Below are positions 8,069-15,561 of a stretch of 35,907 bases of DNA, piece after piece; positions within the stretch are counted from its first letter, which is position 1, and each line of letters begins with the position of its first letter. The stretch is from a virus. The stretch is from positions 1 through 35,907 of the IMG/VR virus record IMGVR_UViG_3300028400_000270, one strand, 5' to 3'. The notes under the pieces are model-generated. The model searched no databases and was not told the origin of the DNA. It worked only from the letters and a program-made list of their open reading frames with translations. Both the position numbers and the translations under genes were made by a program.

Positions 8069-8982
8069 TATGCGTACCTTTTAATCTCAAATTCGTTAGA
8101 AGATCCAGATTTTAATAAAGTAAACTCTACTGTTTGCTTAATGATTTCAGCACCGCCGACAGGGTCACCGACTTTTGTTACTTTTGCTTTTGGAATGTTT
8201 ATCTCAAAGTTGTTTGTTCCGTCTGTTGCTGTTAAAACAATCGGAATTTCTGCATCTAAATCAAAGTAATCGTTAAATGTATCATTTGCATATCTTGCGA
8301 TGTCTATTGACAAACTAACTTCTCTCTTTCCATTTCTGCTAACTTCAACTGTTTCTTTTTTATTTTCAAAAATAGCTGTTAAGTTGTTGTTTAACTGTAA
8401 ATTGAACCCTGCTATCCCTATAGGTGAACCTCCAGCTGAACAGGAAAAATCAGAAAATAAAATTCTTCCGCCAAAAGGAGAAGCTCCGTCTATATCTGCA
8501 GATGTATTTGTAGCAGATGTTCCTCTGTTTTTCAGTTTTGCAATAGTATCAAGTGAAACTTTTATAGTGTCCCCTGCAGAGCCTTGAATTGTTAACTGAT
8601 TTATTTTTACTCCTGCAAATTCGTGAACAGATACTTGTTTGTCAACTGCAACAGTAAGGGATTTATTTATATCTTCTGCAAGTGAAAAGATATATGGATC
8701 TGCAGATGTCCCTGTTCCAGATTTTGTCCCCAGTGCAATTTCAAATATTTCATCAAGTCCTGTGTATGTTGCTTCCAGTTCTATGGGACCTGAGACATTT
8801 ATCTGTGTGATTTCTGCTCTTTCTATTCCTTCGCTTCCTAAAATGTTATCTGATGCTCTACCAAATTCTTTTGATAGTCCTTCAGAAACAAAAGGTATCA
8901 ATTGAGAAACGTTTACTGGTGTTCCCCATGTTGTCTCTTTTCCTACTGCTGCCTTTGCAGCAAAACCTTTAGCTGTTGCCAT
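8068..8982 (-). CDS. Tail tube protein, copy 1 (304 aa)
   Basis: The likely major tail-tube subunit. The N-terminal ETTWGTPVNVSQLIPFVSEG motif and the repeated TGLDEIFEIALG, VDKQVSVHEFAGVKINQLTI and EVSRNGKREVSLSIDIARY segments fit the phage tail-tube family of about 300 residues. The sequence is beta-rich throughout with few charged helices. It lies immediately upstream of its paralogue and downstream of the neck genes, the standard siphovirus order. Which copy is the major subunit is not shown by sequence. Confidence 0.78.
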   Translation of the reverse strand: MATAKGFAAKAAVGKETTWGTPVNVSQLIPFVSEGLSKEFGRASDNILGSEGIERAEITQINVSGPIELEATYTGLDEIFEIALGTKSGTGTSADPYIFSLAEDINKSLTVAVDKQVSVHEFAGVKINQLTIQGSAGDTIKVSLDTIAKLKNRGTSATNTSADIDGASPFGGRILFSDFSCSAGGSPIGIAGFNLQLNNNLTAIFENKKETVEVSRNGKREVSLSIDIARYANDTFNDYFDLDAEIPIVLTATDGTNNFEINIPKAKVTKVGDPVGGAEIIKQTVEFTLLKSGSSNEFEIKRYA

Positions 8983-9416
8983 TATTTAATTTCCTCCGTT
9001 TGTACTAAAATCCTTGCGAAAAAATATGGCTGAAAATAGCCCTGGTCCGTTTCAAACTTTTTTACCTGAATGTCTAAAACAAGACCATTTAACCTGTCAT
9101 TTTGTTTTAAACATTCAATAATTAGCTCTTTAATATCAAGAATTTGCCTTGTTGCTTGCTCTACATCTTCATTTTTTATTCCATACTGGATAGCTGTTTG
9201 AGAAATAAGCTTGTATTCTACATTTGAAAGTTCTTGCACATCTTCCCATTGTGGATAATACGAGATAAAGGGATAATCGTTTGGTTTTGCTCTTTCCCTC
9301 AATTTGTTTCCTATGAAATGTGAAAAATTTTTGCCAAATTCGTTGTTAGCAAAATCAACTAATGGTTGATAACCTGAAACCGTATTTTTAAGCTGACTTA
9401 AAACTGTGTAATCCAT
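8982..9416 (-). CDS. Tail completion/terminator-like neck protein
   Basis: The 144-residue product contains YPFISYYPQWEDVQELSNVE and a C-terminal FETDQGYFQPYFFARILVQT strand. This resembles small tail-terminator or completion proteins, which cap the tube and join it to the head. Placement between the HK97 gp10/gp6-like genes and the tube genes supports this. Its stop overlaps the tube ATG by one base. The family match is by arrangement and general character, not a diagnostic motif. Confidence 0.5.
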   Translation of the reverse strand: MDYTVLSQLKNTVSGYQPLVDFANNEFGKNFSHFIGNKLRERAKPNDYPFISYYPQWEDVQELSNVEYKLISQTAIQYGIKNEDVEQATRQILDIKELIIECLKQNDRLNGLVLDIQVKKFETDQGYFQPYFFARILVQTEEIK

Positions 9417-9761
9417 TTATCCCCTCTGAAATCCCATTGAGCCTAAATTCCAGCTTGTTGTATATACTCCAAGTGTCGCAGGTTCTACCTGTTTTTCTTT
9501 GTCTTTGTAGAGTTTTTCATACTGTTTTGCTTTTTCTATGAATACTGAATCTTCAAATTCAGAAGAACGAACGCAGGCTTTATAAGTTGCATAGTAAACT
9601 GCCAAAATCTTTAATGTTTCGTTTGGAAGAGTTATGTCAGATGGATTTATGCCTTTTATCTTTAAAAGATTGTCTATGTAGTTATCAGCTTCTACTAAAT
9701 CTTCTTCTAAAACTGTAACTGTCGTATCTGTTATGTCAACAAGGCTTGCATATTTAGCCAT
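9417..9761 (-). CDS. Head-tail connector (gp6-like adaptor)
   Basis: The 114-residue, mostly helical protein opens MAKYASLVDITDTTVTVLEEDLVEADNYIDNLL and continues with a helix bearing LPNETLKILAVYYATYKAC. This is the pattern of gp6-like head-tail adaptors, with an early helix of acidic and aliphatic residues followed by an aromatic-rich helix. Such proteins form a ring under the portal. The ATG overlaps the end of the gp10-like gene by 8 bp, and the stop abuts the next start. Confidence 0.6.
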   Translation of the reverse strand: MAKYASLVDITDTTVTVLEEDLVEADNYIDNLLKIKGINPSDITLPNETLKILAVYYATYKACVRSSEFEDSVFIEKAKQYEKLYKDKEKQVEPATLGVYTTSWNLGSMGFQRG

Positions 9762-10203
9762 CTAAAAACTCCTCTATTGTTTCTATAAACTCCCTTACAA
9801 CTGCCTTTTCTCTGTTATCAAAATCTGCATAGAAAAATGGATATTCTTTGCTTCCCGGATGCCACACGCTTTTTGCAAAGAAATATTGCCCTTCTTCTTC
9901 CCATCTGAGGGATTTTCTTCTTTTTGGCTTTATCTTATGTGCGTGAGTCCCGTATTCAACGAATGGAGCATACTTTGCATTTACAAAAACCTTTGCCTGA
10001 TATTTTCCAAGTGGTCTCCAGCCGATAGAGTTTTGTAAAAATCCAGTTCTCGGCGTGAACGATTTTCCAGCGTCAATGTATTCATGAATTTCCTGTGTAT
10101 ATCTTTCAGCTGCCCTTTTTACGCCTTTGCTTATTAGTCTTTTTAGCTCTTGGCTGTTTAGCTTTTTTTGAAGTTCCTGTATTCCCTTCACTTGGATTTT
10201 CAT
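9754..10203 (-). CDS. HK97 gp10-like head-tail connector
   Basis: The start MKIQVKGIQELQKKLN is typical of HK97 gp10/tail-completion proteins (a beta strand then G-x-x-E-L-x-x-x-L). Next comes a helix and TPRTGFLQNSIGWRPLGKYQ, then YAPFVEYGTHAHKIKPKR, the conserved A-x-Y-A-x-x-V-E-x-G-T motif. The family places this protein at the head-tail joint. Its ATG at 10203 has GAGGAAG six bases upstream, so it overlaps the preceding 81-residue gene by 98 bp. At 149 residues it is of normal length. Confidence 0.78.
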   Translation of the reverse strand: MKIQVKGIQELQKKLNSQELKRLISKGVKRAAERYTQEIHEYIDAGKSFTPRTGFLQNSIGWRPLGKYQAKVFVNAKYAPFVEYGTHAHKIKPKRRKSLRWEEEGQYFFAKSVWHPGSKEYPFFYADFDNREKAVVREFIETIEEFLDG

Positions 10204-10351
10204 TTTCTTCCTCTATGATAAGTTTATCTCCGAACTGAGCCTGTAAAAGCATAAGGGAACGCTTTGGAACGTTCCCTTTACTTTCAGAGTTTTCAAACTC
10301 TATTCCTGACAAATATCCGTTAAAGTTTTTCCATGGAAGTTTAACTTTCAT
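10106..10351 (-). CDS. Small head-region protein, 81 aa, basic C-terminus
   Basis: This frame begins at ATG 10351 within TAATG after the capsid gene, with GGAG upstream. The product starts MKVKLPWKNFNGYLSGIEFE and ends in a highly basic, disordered tail (AKQPRAKKTNKQRRKKGS). Its last 98 bases overlap the gp10-like gene in another frame. The basic tail could contact DNA or the capsid interior, for example as a capsid-lining or neck protein. No family was recognised. Confidence 0.5.
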   Translation of the reverse strand: MKVKLPWKNFNGYLSGIEFENSESKGNVPKRSLMLLQAQFGDKLIIEEENENPSEGNTGTSKKAKQPRAKKTNKQRRKKGS

Positions 10352-11244
10352 TAGTTTGTCACTCCTTCAATTTTTGCTACGTGCCATGGAGAATGAACGT
10401 AAAAACCTGCAAACCACTGAACTCTATATCTAACTGCGGCTTTTTGCTCTAATTTTCCAATTTCCTGAATGTCAATACCTGCATTATCTCCAAAGTAAAG
10501 ACCAGACGCTGCTTCTGTTCCAAATCTAACTGCGTAAACTCTTGTGAGGTTAGTTCCTGTTCCTTTTGTAAGGTCTGTTGGTAAGTATTCGTTTCTGAGT
10601 ATAGGTATTCCATCGTAAGTAGGAATTCTTCTTCCAAATCCTGGAACTTGAATATGTTCAGGTGTGAGGTTTAAACTCCTGAGTAATGCTCTGTAAGACC
10701 TGTATGTTCTTGGGTGCATTATGATTGCGTCAGGTCTTGGGGTAACTTTATCTACTAACTGGTCTAAAAGCTCAAAAGAAAGTGCAGAACCGTTTGTTCC
10801 TGTATCTACAACTTGACCTACATCAACGTATTTGTCTATTCCTTCAAACTCGTTTGCATTATTTGCAGGGTCTCCGTTTATGAGAACGTTTTTGTATCCT
10901 CTTGCGATAGATTCAACTGCTGACTGTGATTTTTCTGCAACTTTATCAATGATGTTCTGCATTGCAACTCTTTCCCAGTCAAAAACGTCAACATCTCCGA
11001 TGAAGGCTTTTAAGTATGTTGTTTTTTTAGTTCCTGATGGGCTGAGCTGTGGAACATTTCCAAATGGGTCTGTTGGTGAAGCTGTTACAGGTGTATCAGG
11101 TCTATACCAAGTATGAGCTTCTGCATCTGCTCTTTTGAAAGGTAAAACTGCAAACATTTCATCAATGTCTGGAAAGAACTCTATTATGGCTCTTTCAGCT
11201 GATTCTGTTGTCATTCTTCCTGCTAAATCAATAAGTGTTGGCAT
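10351..11244 (-). CDS. Major capsid protein (HK97-fold)
   Basis: This 297-residue protein follows the scaffold gene and precedes the connector genes, the position of the major head subunit. It contains the DPFGNVPQLSPSGTKKTTYL entry segment, a long spine-type helix (WERVAMQNIIDKVAEKSQSA), a P-domain segment LLDQLVDKVTPRPDAIIMHP, the R-T-Y-R-S-Y motif, and a C-terminal beta part ending VRYRVQWFAGFYVHSPWHVA. These match the pattern of phage major capsid proteins that lack a long N-terminal delta domain. A separate scaffold gene upstream agrees with that. Confidence 0.78.
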   Translation of the reverse strand: MPTLIDLAGRMTTESAERAIIEFFPDIDEMFAVLPFKRADAEAHTWYRPDTPVTASPTDPFGNVPQLSPSGTKKTTYLKAFIGDVDVFDWERVAMQNIIDKVAEKSQSAVESIARGYKNVLINGDPANNANEFEGIDKYVDVGQVVDTGTNGSALSFELLDQLVDKVTPRPDAIIMHPRTYRSYRALLRSLNLTPEHIQVPGFGRRIPTYDGIPILRNEYLPTDLTKGTGTNLTRVYAVRFGTEAASGLYFGDNAGIDIQEIGKLEQKAAVRYRVQWFAGFYVHSPWHVAKIEGVTN

Positions 11245-11876
11245 TATTTATTACCTCCAAATTTTTTACTTAATCCGAGTTTTAATCTTTCTTCTTTTGG
11301 TAAATTTTCTGTATTTTGTGGTTTTTGCGGTGTAGTTCCAGAACCTTCACCTTCCGTTGCTTTGAAAAGGTGAGGTTTCTTTTCTTTGAGCTCTTTTAAG
11401 AATTCTTCAACAGGTTTTCCGTTTACTAAAACTTTTCCGTCTTTCACTTCTGCTTTTTCTTTTGCCATTAGCATCACAAGTTCAGGATCAATAACTCCCA
11501 TCTTGTTTGCTTCTGATAAAACTGCATTTGATACTTTTTCCATTTCATAAGCTTTTTTGAAGTTTTGAAGTTCTGATTGAAGCTGTTCAACGGTGGTTGT
11601 TTTTTCTTCTGCCTGTTTTGCTTTTTCCATCAGTTCTTTTATCTGCTCTGGTTTTTCAAATCCGAACTGTTTTACAAATTCTTGAACTGCTTCTTCTTTT
11701 GCTTTTTCAATGTCTATTCCTTGTGAATTATCAGAGCTGCCAGCGTTAGCATTCCCACTATTAGTGTTATCACTGCCGTTTCCACTATCGTTTCCTCCAT
11801 CATCAGGTGCACCTCCAGCAAAAATTGGTACCCATCTTCCGTTGAGAAGAGTCCATTTTCCATACTTTCTATTCAA
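11244..11876 (-). CDS. Capsid scaffold protein
   Basis: This is the probable internal scaffold for head assembly. I place the start at TTG 11876, because AGGAGG lies nine bases upstream; the frame is open further upstream, but those bases belong to the promoter. The 210-residue product begins NRKYGKWTLLNGRWVPIFAGG, then a Gly/Asn/Ser-rich linker. It continues in a long charged coiled coil (about 55-125, e.g. QIKELMEKAKQAEEKTTTVE) and a C-terminal basic part, like scaffold proteins of the GP20/DUF4355 type. It is the first gene of the left late operon. Confidence 0.72.
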   Translation of the reverse strand: MNRKYGKWTLLNGRWVPIFAGGAPDDGGNDSGNGSDNTNSGNANAGSSDNSQGIDIEKAKEEAVQEFVKQFGFEKPEQIKELMEKAKQAEEKTTTVEQLQSELQNFKKAYEMEKVSNAVLSEANKMGVIDPELVMLMAKEKAEVKDGKVLVNGKPVEEFLKELKEKKPHLFKATEGEGSGTTPQKPQNTENLPKEERLKLGLSKKFGGNK

Positions 11877-11906
11877 TGTTATAAACCTCCTGTAAAGTTT
11901 GTTATT

Positions 11907-11954
11907 AAAAGATAAAGAATTGTGTTTTTTGGTGTGAACGAATTGAACGATTAA
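11907..11954 (-). promoter_or_regulatory. Late promoter for the capsid-tail-lysis operon
   Basis: Read on the minus strand, TTAATCGTTCAATTCGTTCAC (11954-11934 region) contains two CGTTCA half-sites 9 bp apart. After exactly 13 bases comes ATTCTTTATCTTTT (11920-11907). The same bipartite element with identical spacing occurs before the other dispersed late blocks. It lies just beyond the early terminator and about 30 bp upstream of the scaffold start. Confidence 0.8.
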
Positions 11955-11984
11955 CAAAAAAAAGCCCTCTCATTGCGAGAGGGC
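11955..11984 (-). terminator. Rho-independent terminator of the early operon
   Basis: On the minus strand GCCCTCTC (11984-11977) pairs with GAGAGGGC (11971-11964) across a 5-base loop, then runs into nine T residues (11963-11955). It lies 28 bp after the annealing-protein stop and separates early from late transcription. Confidence 0.9.
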
Positions 11985-12011
11985 AGGGGGAGGCAGAGGT
12001 GTGGGAGAAAA

Positions 12012-13091
12012 TTAGAAAGGAATGTCTTCTTCTGTTTCTTCCTGATAGTCGTTTATTTTTTGAAGTAGTGTTTCTAACTGTTCGTTTGTAAGCTCTTTAG
12101 AACTGTTTACTCCAAATTCTTCCTGAATAATTTCTTTTATTTTTTCTGAACTTAATCCTTTTTCGTTTGCTACATTTTGTATCGCTTTTAGTAGTTCTTT
12201 TCTGTATCGTTTTTTCATTATAGTTTCTTTTATTTCTTTCCAAGTGTAATAGTTGTCAGTTTCTGTTAATGAAGATATTCCGTATTTTTGGAAAATTTTG
12301 TTGATGTCTATTTCTGCATCTTCTGCTAATAGCCTTAACTGGTCTTCTAAAAGTATTAGCAATTTATCTATTATTTCCGAAGCTTCTGATTTTGTTAACT
12401 CTGTTGAGCTTTCTTTTCCAACTTGATTTTTTAGCCATTCTTTAAACTGATGTTCGTAAAAATCTTGACTGATTAGAGAAGCTACTGCATGAAGCATTTT
12501 TATTTGCTCTTTTGTTATAGGTTCTTCTTCTGTTTTTACTGCCTGTGGATTTTCATCTTCAAGTTCTTCAACTGATGTGTATCCTGTGATGTTGAATGCT
12601 TTTCTTAATGCTCTGTTTACTGCTCTTGTTTCTGCCATTTCTTGCGGGTTTGTTTTTACTGCCCAGCTTTTTTCGTTAGTAGAAGCTTTTCCCCATCCTA
12701 CGTATGGTTCTTTTTGTCCTTTTAGATAAACTTCGGCTCTCCAAAGATGAATGTCTTTTGGATTGTTTCCTATGAAGTAGGCTTTTCTTTCTTCTTCCGT
12801 TGCTGGTCTTGTTTTTATTCCTTCAAGTTTACCAGAGTTATGGGCTATGTGAAGCAGTCCTGCATTTGTTATGTATAACCTGTCGTTTATTATCGTTAGG
12901 TGTCCTAATATAGGATTTAGTCCTAACTGCTGTGCGGCTAATACTACTAATGCTCTTTGTTCGTTTGTGTATGGTTTTCCTTCTCTGTCCCTTAATACTA
13001 ACTGTCCTGCTTGCTGCATTAGTTTTGCAGGATCAACATTTCCTACAAGAGCTGTTGCAGGTATTTCTGGTTTTGTGATATTTGTTTCCAT
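12012..13091 (-). CDS. RecT/Bet-family single-strand annealing protein
   Basis: This protein anneals complementary ssDNA and promotes phage recombination or repair. Residues 43-95 include NEQRALVVLAAQQLGLNPIL, LYITNAGLLHIAHNSGKLEG and the following strand, the core pattern of RecT/Bet proteins. MAETRAVNRALRKAF at 152-166 is a conserved basic motif of these annealases. The C-terminal half (about 190-359) is helical and charged and ends in the acidic tail DIPF, resembling SSB-interaction tails. It is the last early gene before the terminator. No exonuclease partner is obvious beside it. Confidence 0.75.
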   Translation of the reverse strand: METNITKPEIPATALVGNVDPAKLMQQAGQLVLRDREGKPYTNEQRALVVLAAQQLGLNPILGHLTIINDRLYITNAGLLHIAHNSGKLEGIKTRPATEEERKAYFIGNNPKDIHLWRAEVYLKGQKEPYVGWGKASTNEKSWAVKTNPQEMAETRAVNRALRKAFNITGYTSVEELEDENPQAVKTEEEPITKEQIKMLHAVASLISQDFYEHQFKEWLKNQVGKESSTELTKSEASEIIDKLLILLEDQLRLLAEDAEIDINKIFQKYGISSLTETDNYYTWKEIKETIMKKRYRKELLKAIQNVANEKGLSSEKIKEIIQEEFGVNSSKELTNEQLETLLQKINDYQEETEEDIPF

Positions 13092-13093
13092 GA

Positions 13094-13291
13094 TTAATTT
13101 ACCTCCAATTGTTTTAATTTTTCATCAATCAATGAAATTCTTAAATCTATTTCTTCAATGTATTTACAACCATTTCTGCATTCTTCGCTTTTTTGAATGT
13201 GTAAGAGTTTTAAACCTTTTAAAATCATCAATTCTTTTTTTAAAAAAGAGATGTATCTGTCTCTTAATATAGGGTCATCAAACATCAGCAT
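13094..13291 (-). CDS. Small hypothetical early protein, 65 aa
   Basis: A short helical, Lys/Glu-rich product that opens MLMFDDPILRDRYISFLKKE. It includes two Cys separated by a Arg-Asn-Gly turn (ECRNGC), and ends in a coiled-coil segment (SLIDEKLKQLEVN). The ATG at 13291 has AGGAGG upstream and overlaps the end of the previous gene. No family was recognised. Its location, immediately before the annealing protein, suggests a replication or recombination accessory. Confidence 0.55.
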   Translation of the reverse strand: MLMFDDPILRDRYISFLKKELMILKGLKLLHIQKSEECRNGCKYIEEIDLRISLIDEKLKQLEVN

Positions 13292-13538
13292 TCTCTACCT
13301 CCTTTATAGCTTTGTCTCTTAAAAATTCAATAATTTTTTCTATCTGCTTGATTTCTTCTTCATACTCAAATGTCGTTCCAAGTGCTCTTTCTATGTTTGT
13401 TAAAATTGTTTGCGTCTTTACAGGAATTCTGACTAAGTTTTCTATCTCTTCAAATGCCGTTTCTATTCTTATTTGCTCTCTTATCTTCTTGTCTTTTTTT
13501 AAATCTGCTAAAACAAATGTTTTTCGTTTCTTTTTCAA
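13278..13538 (-). CDS. Small hypothetical early protein, 86 aa
   Basis: The start is TTG 13538, supported by GGGAGG nine bases upstream. The protein is mainly helical, with a basic N-terminus (MKKKRKTFVLADLKKDKKIR) and an acidic C-terminal coiled coil (YEEEIKQIEKIIEFLRDKAI). It shows no recognisable domain. Position in the early operon between small accessory genes suggests a DNA-metabolism or host-takeover role, which is unproven. Confidence 0.55.
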   Translation of the reverse strand: MKKKRKTFVLADLKKDKKIREQIRIETAFEEIENLVRIPVKTQTILTNIERALGTTFEYEEEIKQIEKIIEFLRDKAIKEVENADV

Positions 13539-13561
13539 CTTGCAATCCTCCCGTTTTGTTG

Positions 13562-13750
13562 TTAATTTTTATTTGCGTGTGTTTTTGCTTGAGGAAGGGT
13601 TCTCCTTTGTGGGAATTCTTCCTTTTTTATTTCTCTCACAATTCCCATAGCGTCTTTTAATCCTTTTGCATAAACAGTCCAAACAACTTTCTCTCCGTAG
13701 AACTTTTTAACAATCCAAGTATTTTCTTTGTAAGCTAAACTAACCATCAT
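13562..13750 (-). CDS. Small hypothetical early protein, 62 aa
   Basis: The product (MMVSLAYKENTWIVKKFYGE at the start) looks like a compact beta-beta-alpha unit, with aromatic strands followed by a helix (AKGLKDAMGIVREIKKEE) and a disordered basic tail. The ATG overlaps the stop of the preceding gene, with AGGAGG seven bases upstream. No function was recognised. Confidence 0.55.
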   Translation of the reverse strand: MMVSLAYKENTWIVKKFYGEKVVWTVYAKGLKDAMGIVREIKKEEFPQRRTLPQAKTHANKN

Positions 13751-13935
13751 TTTTCCTCCTTTATGTAATAACGAATTTCTTTACTGTTTGAATCTTTTCC
13801 TTTAAAGACATGTTCCCATTGCTTGTTTTCTGTCTTGCTTTTGATGATTACCGTATTTCCTATTTCCTGAACTTCATAGAACTCAGAGTTTAAGTAGCAT
13901 TTTGAAGCTCCAAAATCTAAAATTATTGTCATCAC
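13747..13935 (-). CDS. Small hypothetical early protein, 62 aa
   Basis: A beta-rich product (MTIILDFGASKCYLNSEFYE, then VQEIGNTVIIKSKTENKQWE) ending in a basic strand. It overlaps the HU gene stop upstream and the next small gene downstream by 4 bp each, so translation is probably coupled. No family was recognised. Confidence 0.55.
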   Translation of the reverse strand: MMTIILDFGASKCYLNSEFYEVQEIGNTVIIKSKTENKQWEHVFKGKDSNSKEIRYYIKEEK

Positions 13936-14225
13936 ACTTCCTCCATTACATGTTTTTCTACGTTGTTTTTTAATGTTGCTGACGGTGCAAACTCAATCCT
14001 TACCTTTGCAGGCAAAACCTTTTCTTCTTTTGTTTTTGGATGTATGTATCTTCTTGGTTTAGAAGTTCTTGTGAAAAATGTTCCAAAATGCGGAATGTGT
14101 AGCCTGTCCTCAGCTTCTAAAGTTTTGGAGATTGCTGTAAAAACTTCATCAACTACTTTAGAAGCTGTTTCAAAGTCCGTATTGCTGTTTTTTGATACTG
14201 CGTGTTTAAATTCGTAGTAAGTCAT
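13932..14225 (-). CDS. HU/IHF-family DNA-bending protein
   Basis: A 97-residue histone-like protein. It has the HU order: N-terminal helices (residues 1-40, with SKVVDEVFTAISKTLEAEDR), then the HIPHFGTFFTRTSKPRRYIH beta arm with an F-G-T-F motif and the P-R arm region, and a C-terminal LPAKVRIEFAPSATLKNNVE. Mu transposition needs host HU/IHF to bend the end and enhancer DNA; this phage appears to bring its own. The gene overlaps the membrane-protein gene upstream (ATGA) and the next small gene downstream. Confidence 0.9.
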   Translation of the reverse strand: MTYYEFKHAVSKNSNTDFETASKVVDEVFTAISKTLEAEDRLHIPHFGTFFTRTSKPRRYIHPKTKEEKVLPAKVRIEFAPSATLKNNVEKHVMEEV

Positions 14226-14398
14226 ACTTTAAACCCTCCTGTTTTTTTTATTTGGTGCAGGTCTTTTAGGGCTTTGTTTCTAAAATCTCTATACTTTTTC
14301 TCTGTTTGTATCAGCATGTAATACATAGTCAGCGTGATAAATCCCCACACCACAGAAGCAACTAAAACTCCTAAAACGAACCAAGTAATCCATTCCAT
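14222..14398 (-). CDS. Small single-pass membrane protein, 58 aa
   Basis: ATG 14398 has AGGAGGTG seven to eight bases upstream, and the stop overlaps the HU ATG (ATGA). The product MEWITWFVLGVLVASVVWGF followed by ITLTMYYMLIQTEKKYRDFR has one long transmembrane helix with a basic cytoplasmic tail. It resembles early phage membrane proteins of unknown role. The strong ribosome site and coupling make translation likely. Confidence 0.65.
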   Translation of the reverse strand: MEWITWFVLGVLVASVVWGFITLTMYYMLIQTEKKYRDFRNKALKDLHQIKKTGGFKV

Positions 14399-14404
14399 CA
14401 CTTT

Positions 14405-15058
14405 TCACCTCCTTTGTAGTCTTAAATCTTTTGTTTCATTAACTTCTAATGTTTTGCATGTTTCTAATAGTCTTGAAATGACAGGTTCTTCTTTTATGAA
14501 GTTAAAAAAGTCTTTTATCCCTGCGTTTGTAGTTATGAAGATGAGTTTTTCATTGTTGTATGCGTGGTAGATTATTTCTGTTGCAAACTTTTTCTCCCAG
14601 CTGTTTATGTTTGGATTTAAATCATCAATTAGAAAGCAGTCGTATTTTGAAAGTCTTTTGTTATCCTGCTCTTTCTTTACGTCAAAGTCCTGAAATGTTA
14701 TGTATAGAGGATTGTTTATTTTGTGTGTGTAAACCAACTGTGCTATTTTATAAATAGTTGCAAATGTTTTTCCAATTCCAGCTTTACCGCTCAGGATTAA
14801 GCCCTGAGCGTCCTTTTCTTTTTTGATTAGCTCTAATGCTTTTGTTTTTTGTTTTTCTTTTGACAGAACTGCCTTTATGTATTTGGCAGGAAATTCTCCA
14901 TCTTCAAGTATTTTTTGTATGCTGTTTATATCTCTTGGTTTTAGAACTCTTACTAATCTTTTCTCTTTCTCTACCCAGTAGAACCTGTCATCTTCAAGAT
15001 AAATGCTTTCACCTTTTACAATATTTATTGCTTCTTGCGGTGTTTTTGCCATTATCAT
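14405..15058 (-). CDS. DnaC/IstB-like AAA+ ATPase, putative helicase loader
   Basis: Counting from the alternative GTG at 15067, Walker A GKAGIGKT is at residues 94-101, Walker B CFLIDDL at 144-150, sensor-like LIFITTNAG near 174-182, and VISRLLETC near 195-203 carries the arginine-finger-type Arg. I choose ATG 15058, because GGGGGTG lies six bases upstream. The order and the short N-terminal region fit phage helicase loaders that place the host replicative helicase. It follows a 162-residue gene that could be a replication organiser. Confidence 0.72.
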   Translation of the reverse strand: MIMAKTPQEAINIVKGESIYLEDDRFYWVEKEKRLVRVLKPRDINSIQKILEDGEFPAKYIKAVLSKEKQKTKALELIKKEKDAQGLILSGKAGIGKTFATIYKIAQLVYTHKINNPLYITFQDFDVKKEQDNKRLSKYDCFLIDDLNPNINSWEKKFATEIIYHAYNNEKLIFITTNAGIKDFFNFIKEEPVISRLLETCKTLEVNETKDLRLQRR

Positions 15059-15072
15059 CTGTATCACCCCCT

Positions 15073-15561
15073 TTAAAACGGAACGTCTTCCGTATCATCT
15101 GGTTTGTTGATGTGTTGCAAATAGTAGTCAACGCCTCTTTCGTTTTCAGGGGATGTCCATTTTTTCTTTTGTGTTTTCTGTGATTTTTTTATTGCCGGGA
15201 GTAAGGCTCTGAACTGTGAAATTCCTCTTGCTCCTTTTCTTTGCGTATTTTTGAAGTTCTCATAATCTGCTTGGAGTTGTTCTACTGTTTCATTGTTTTG
15301 CTGATAGATTTTTACAAGCTCTTTTAAGTGTTTTCCTATAATCCCCTGATATTTCACAGACATCAGTTTTTCTGGCGGTTCGTTGTTCCAAAGTTCCATA
15401 TACCAGCCCATAAGGTGTCTTATGTCAACTTTGTCTTTTTGCTTATCTTCTAAATAGACCTGAATTCCTTTTATGAGCCTGTCTAATTTTGTTTTTGCTT
15501 CCTTTCCTGACTTTGCATTTCTTATTTCTATAAGTCTTTTCAAAATGGTTTCGTGTCTCAT
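15073..15561 (-). CDS. Putative replication-accessory protein, 162 aa
   Basis: A helical, Lys-rich product (TILKRLIEIRNAKSGKEAKT; LKELVKIYQQNNETVEQLQA) ending in a disordered tail with VDYYLQHINKPDDTEDVPF. Like the annealing protein (DIPF) it ends in an acidic stretch finishing with a Val/Ile-Pro-Phe, the C-terminal pattern of SSB-type tails. It sits between the zinc-ribbon protein and the helicase-loader-like ATPase, where phage replisome organisers often lie. No domain was recognised, so the role is an inference from position. Confidence 0.5.
   Translation of the reverse strand: MRHETILKRLIEIRNAKSGKEAKTKLDRLIKGIQVYLEDKQKDKVDIRHLMGWYMELWNNEPPEKLMSVKYQGIIGKHLKELVKIYQQNNETVEQLQADYENFKNTQRKGARGISQFRALLPAIKKSQKTQKKKWTSPENERGVDYYLQHINKPDDTEDVPF

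Noticed and set aside
10050-10070. GTGAACGATTTTCC inside the gp10-like gene as a further late promoter
   Set aside because: Only one half-site is present and no TATCTTT box lies at the 13-bp spacing. Single GAACG or GTTCAC strings elsewhere (e.g. 31567, 32011) fail for the same reason.
12871-13272. Plus-strand frame of 133 aa across the annealing-protein gene start
   Set aside because: Cys/Phe-rich shadow frame opposite a strong RecT/Bet-like gene, with no start signal.
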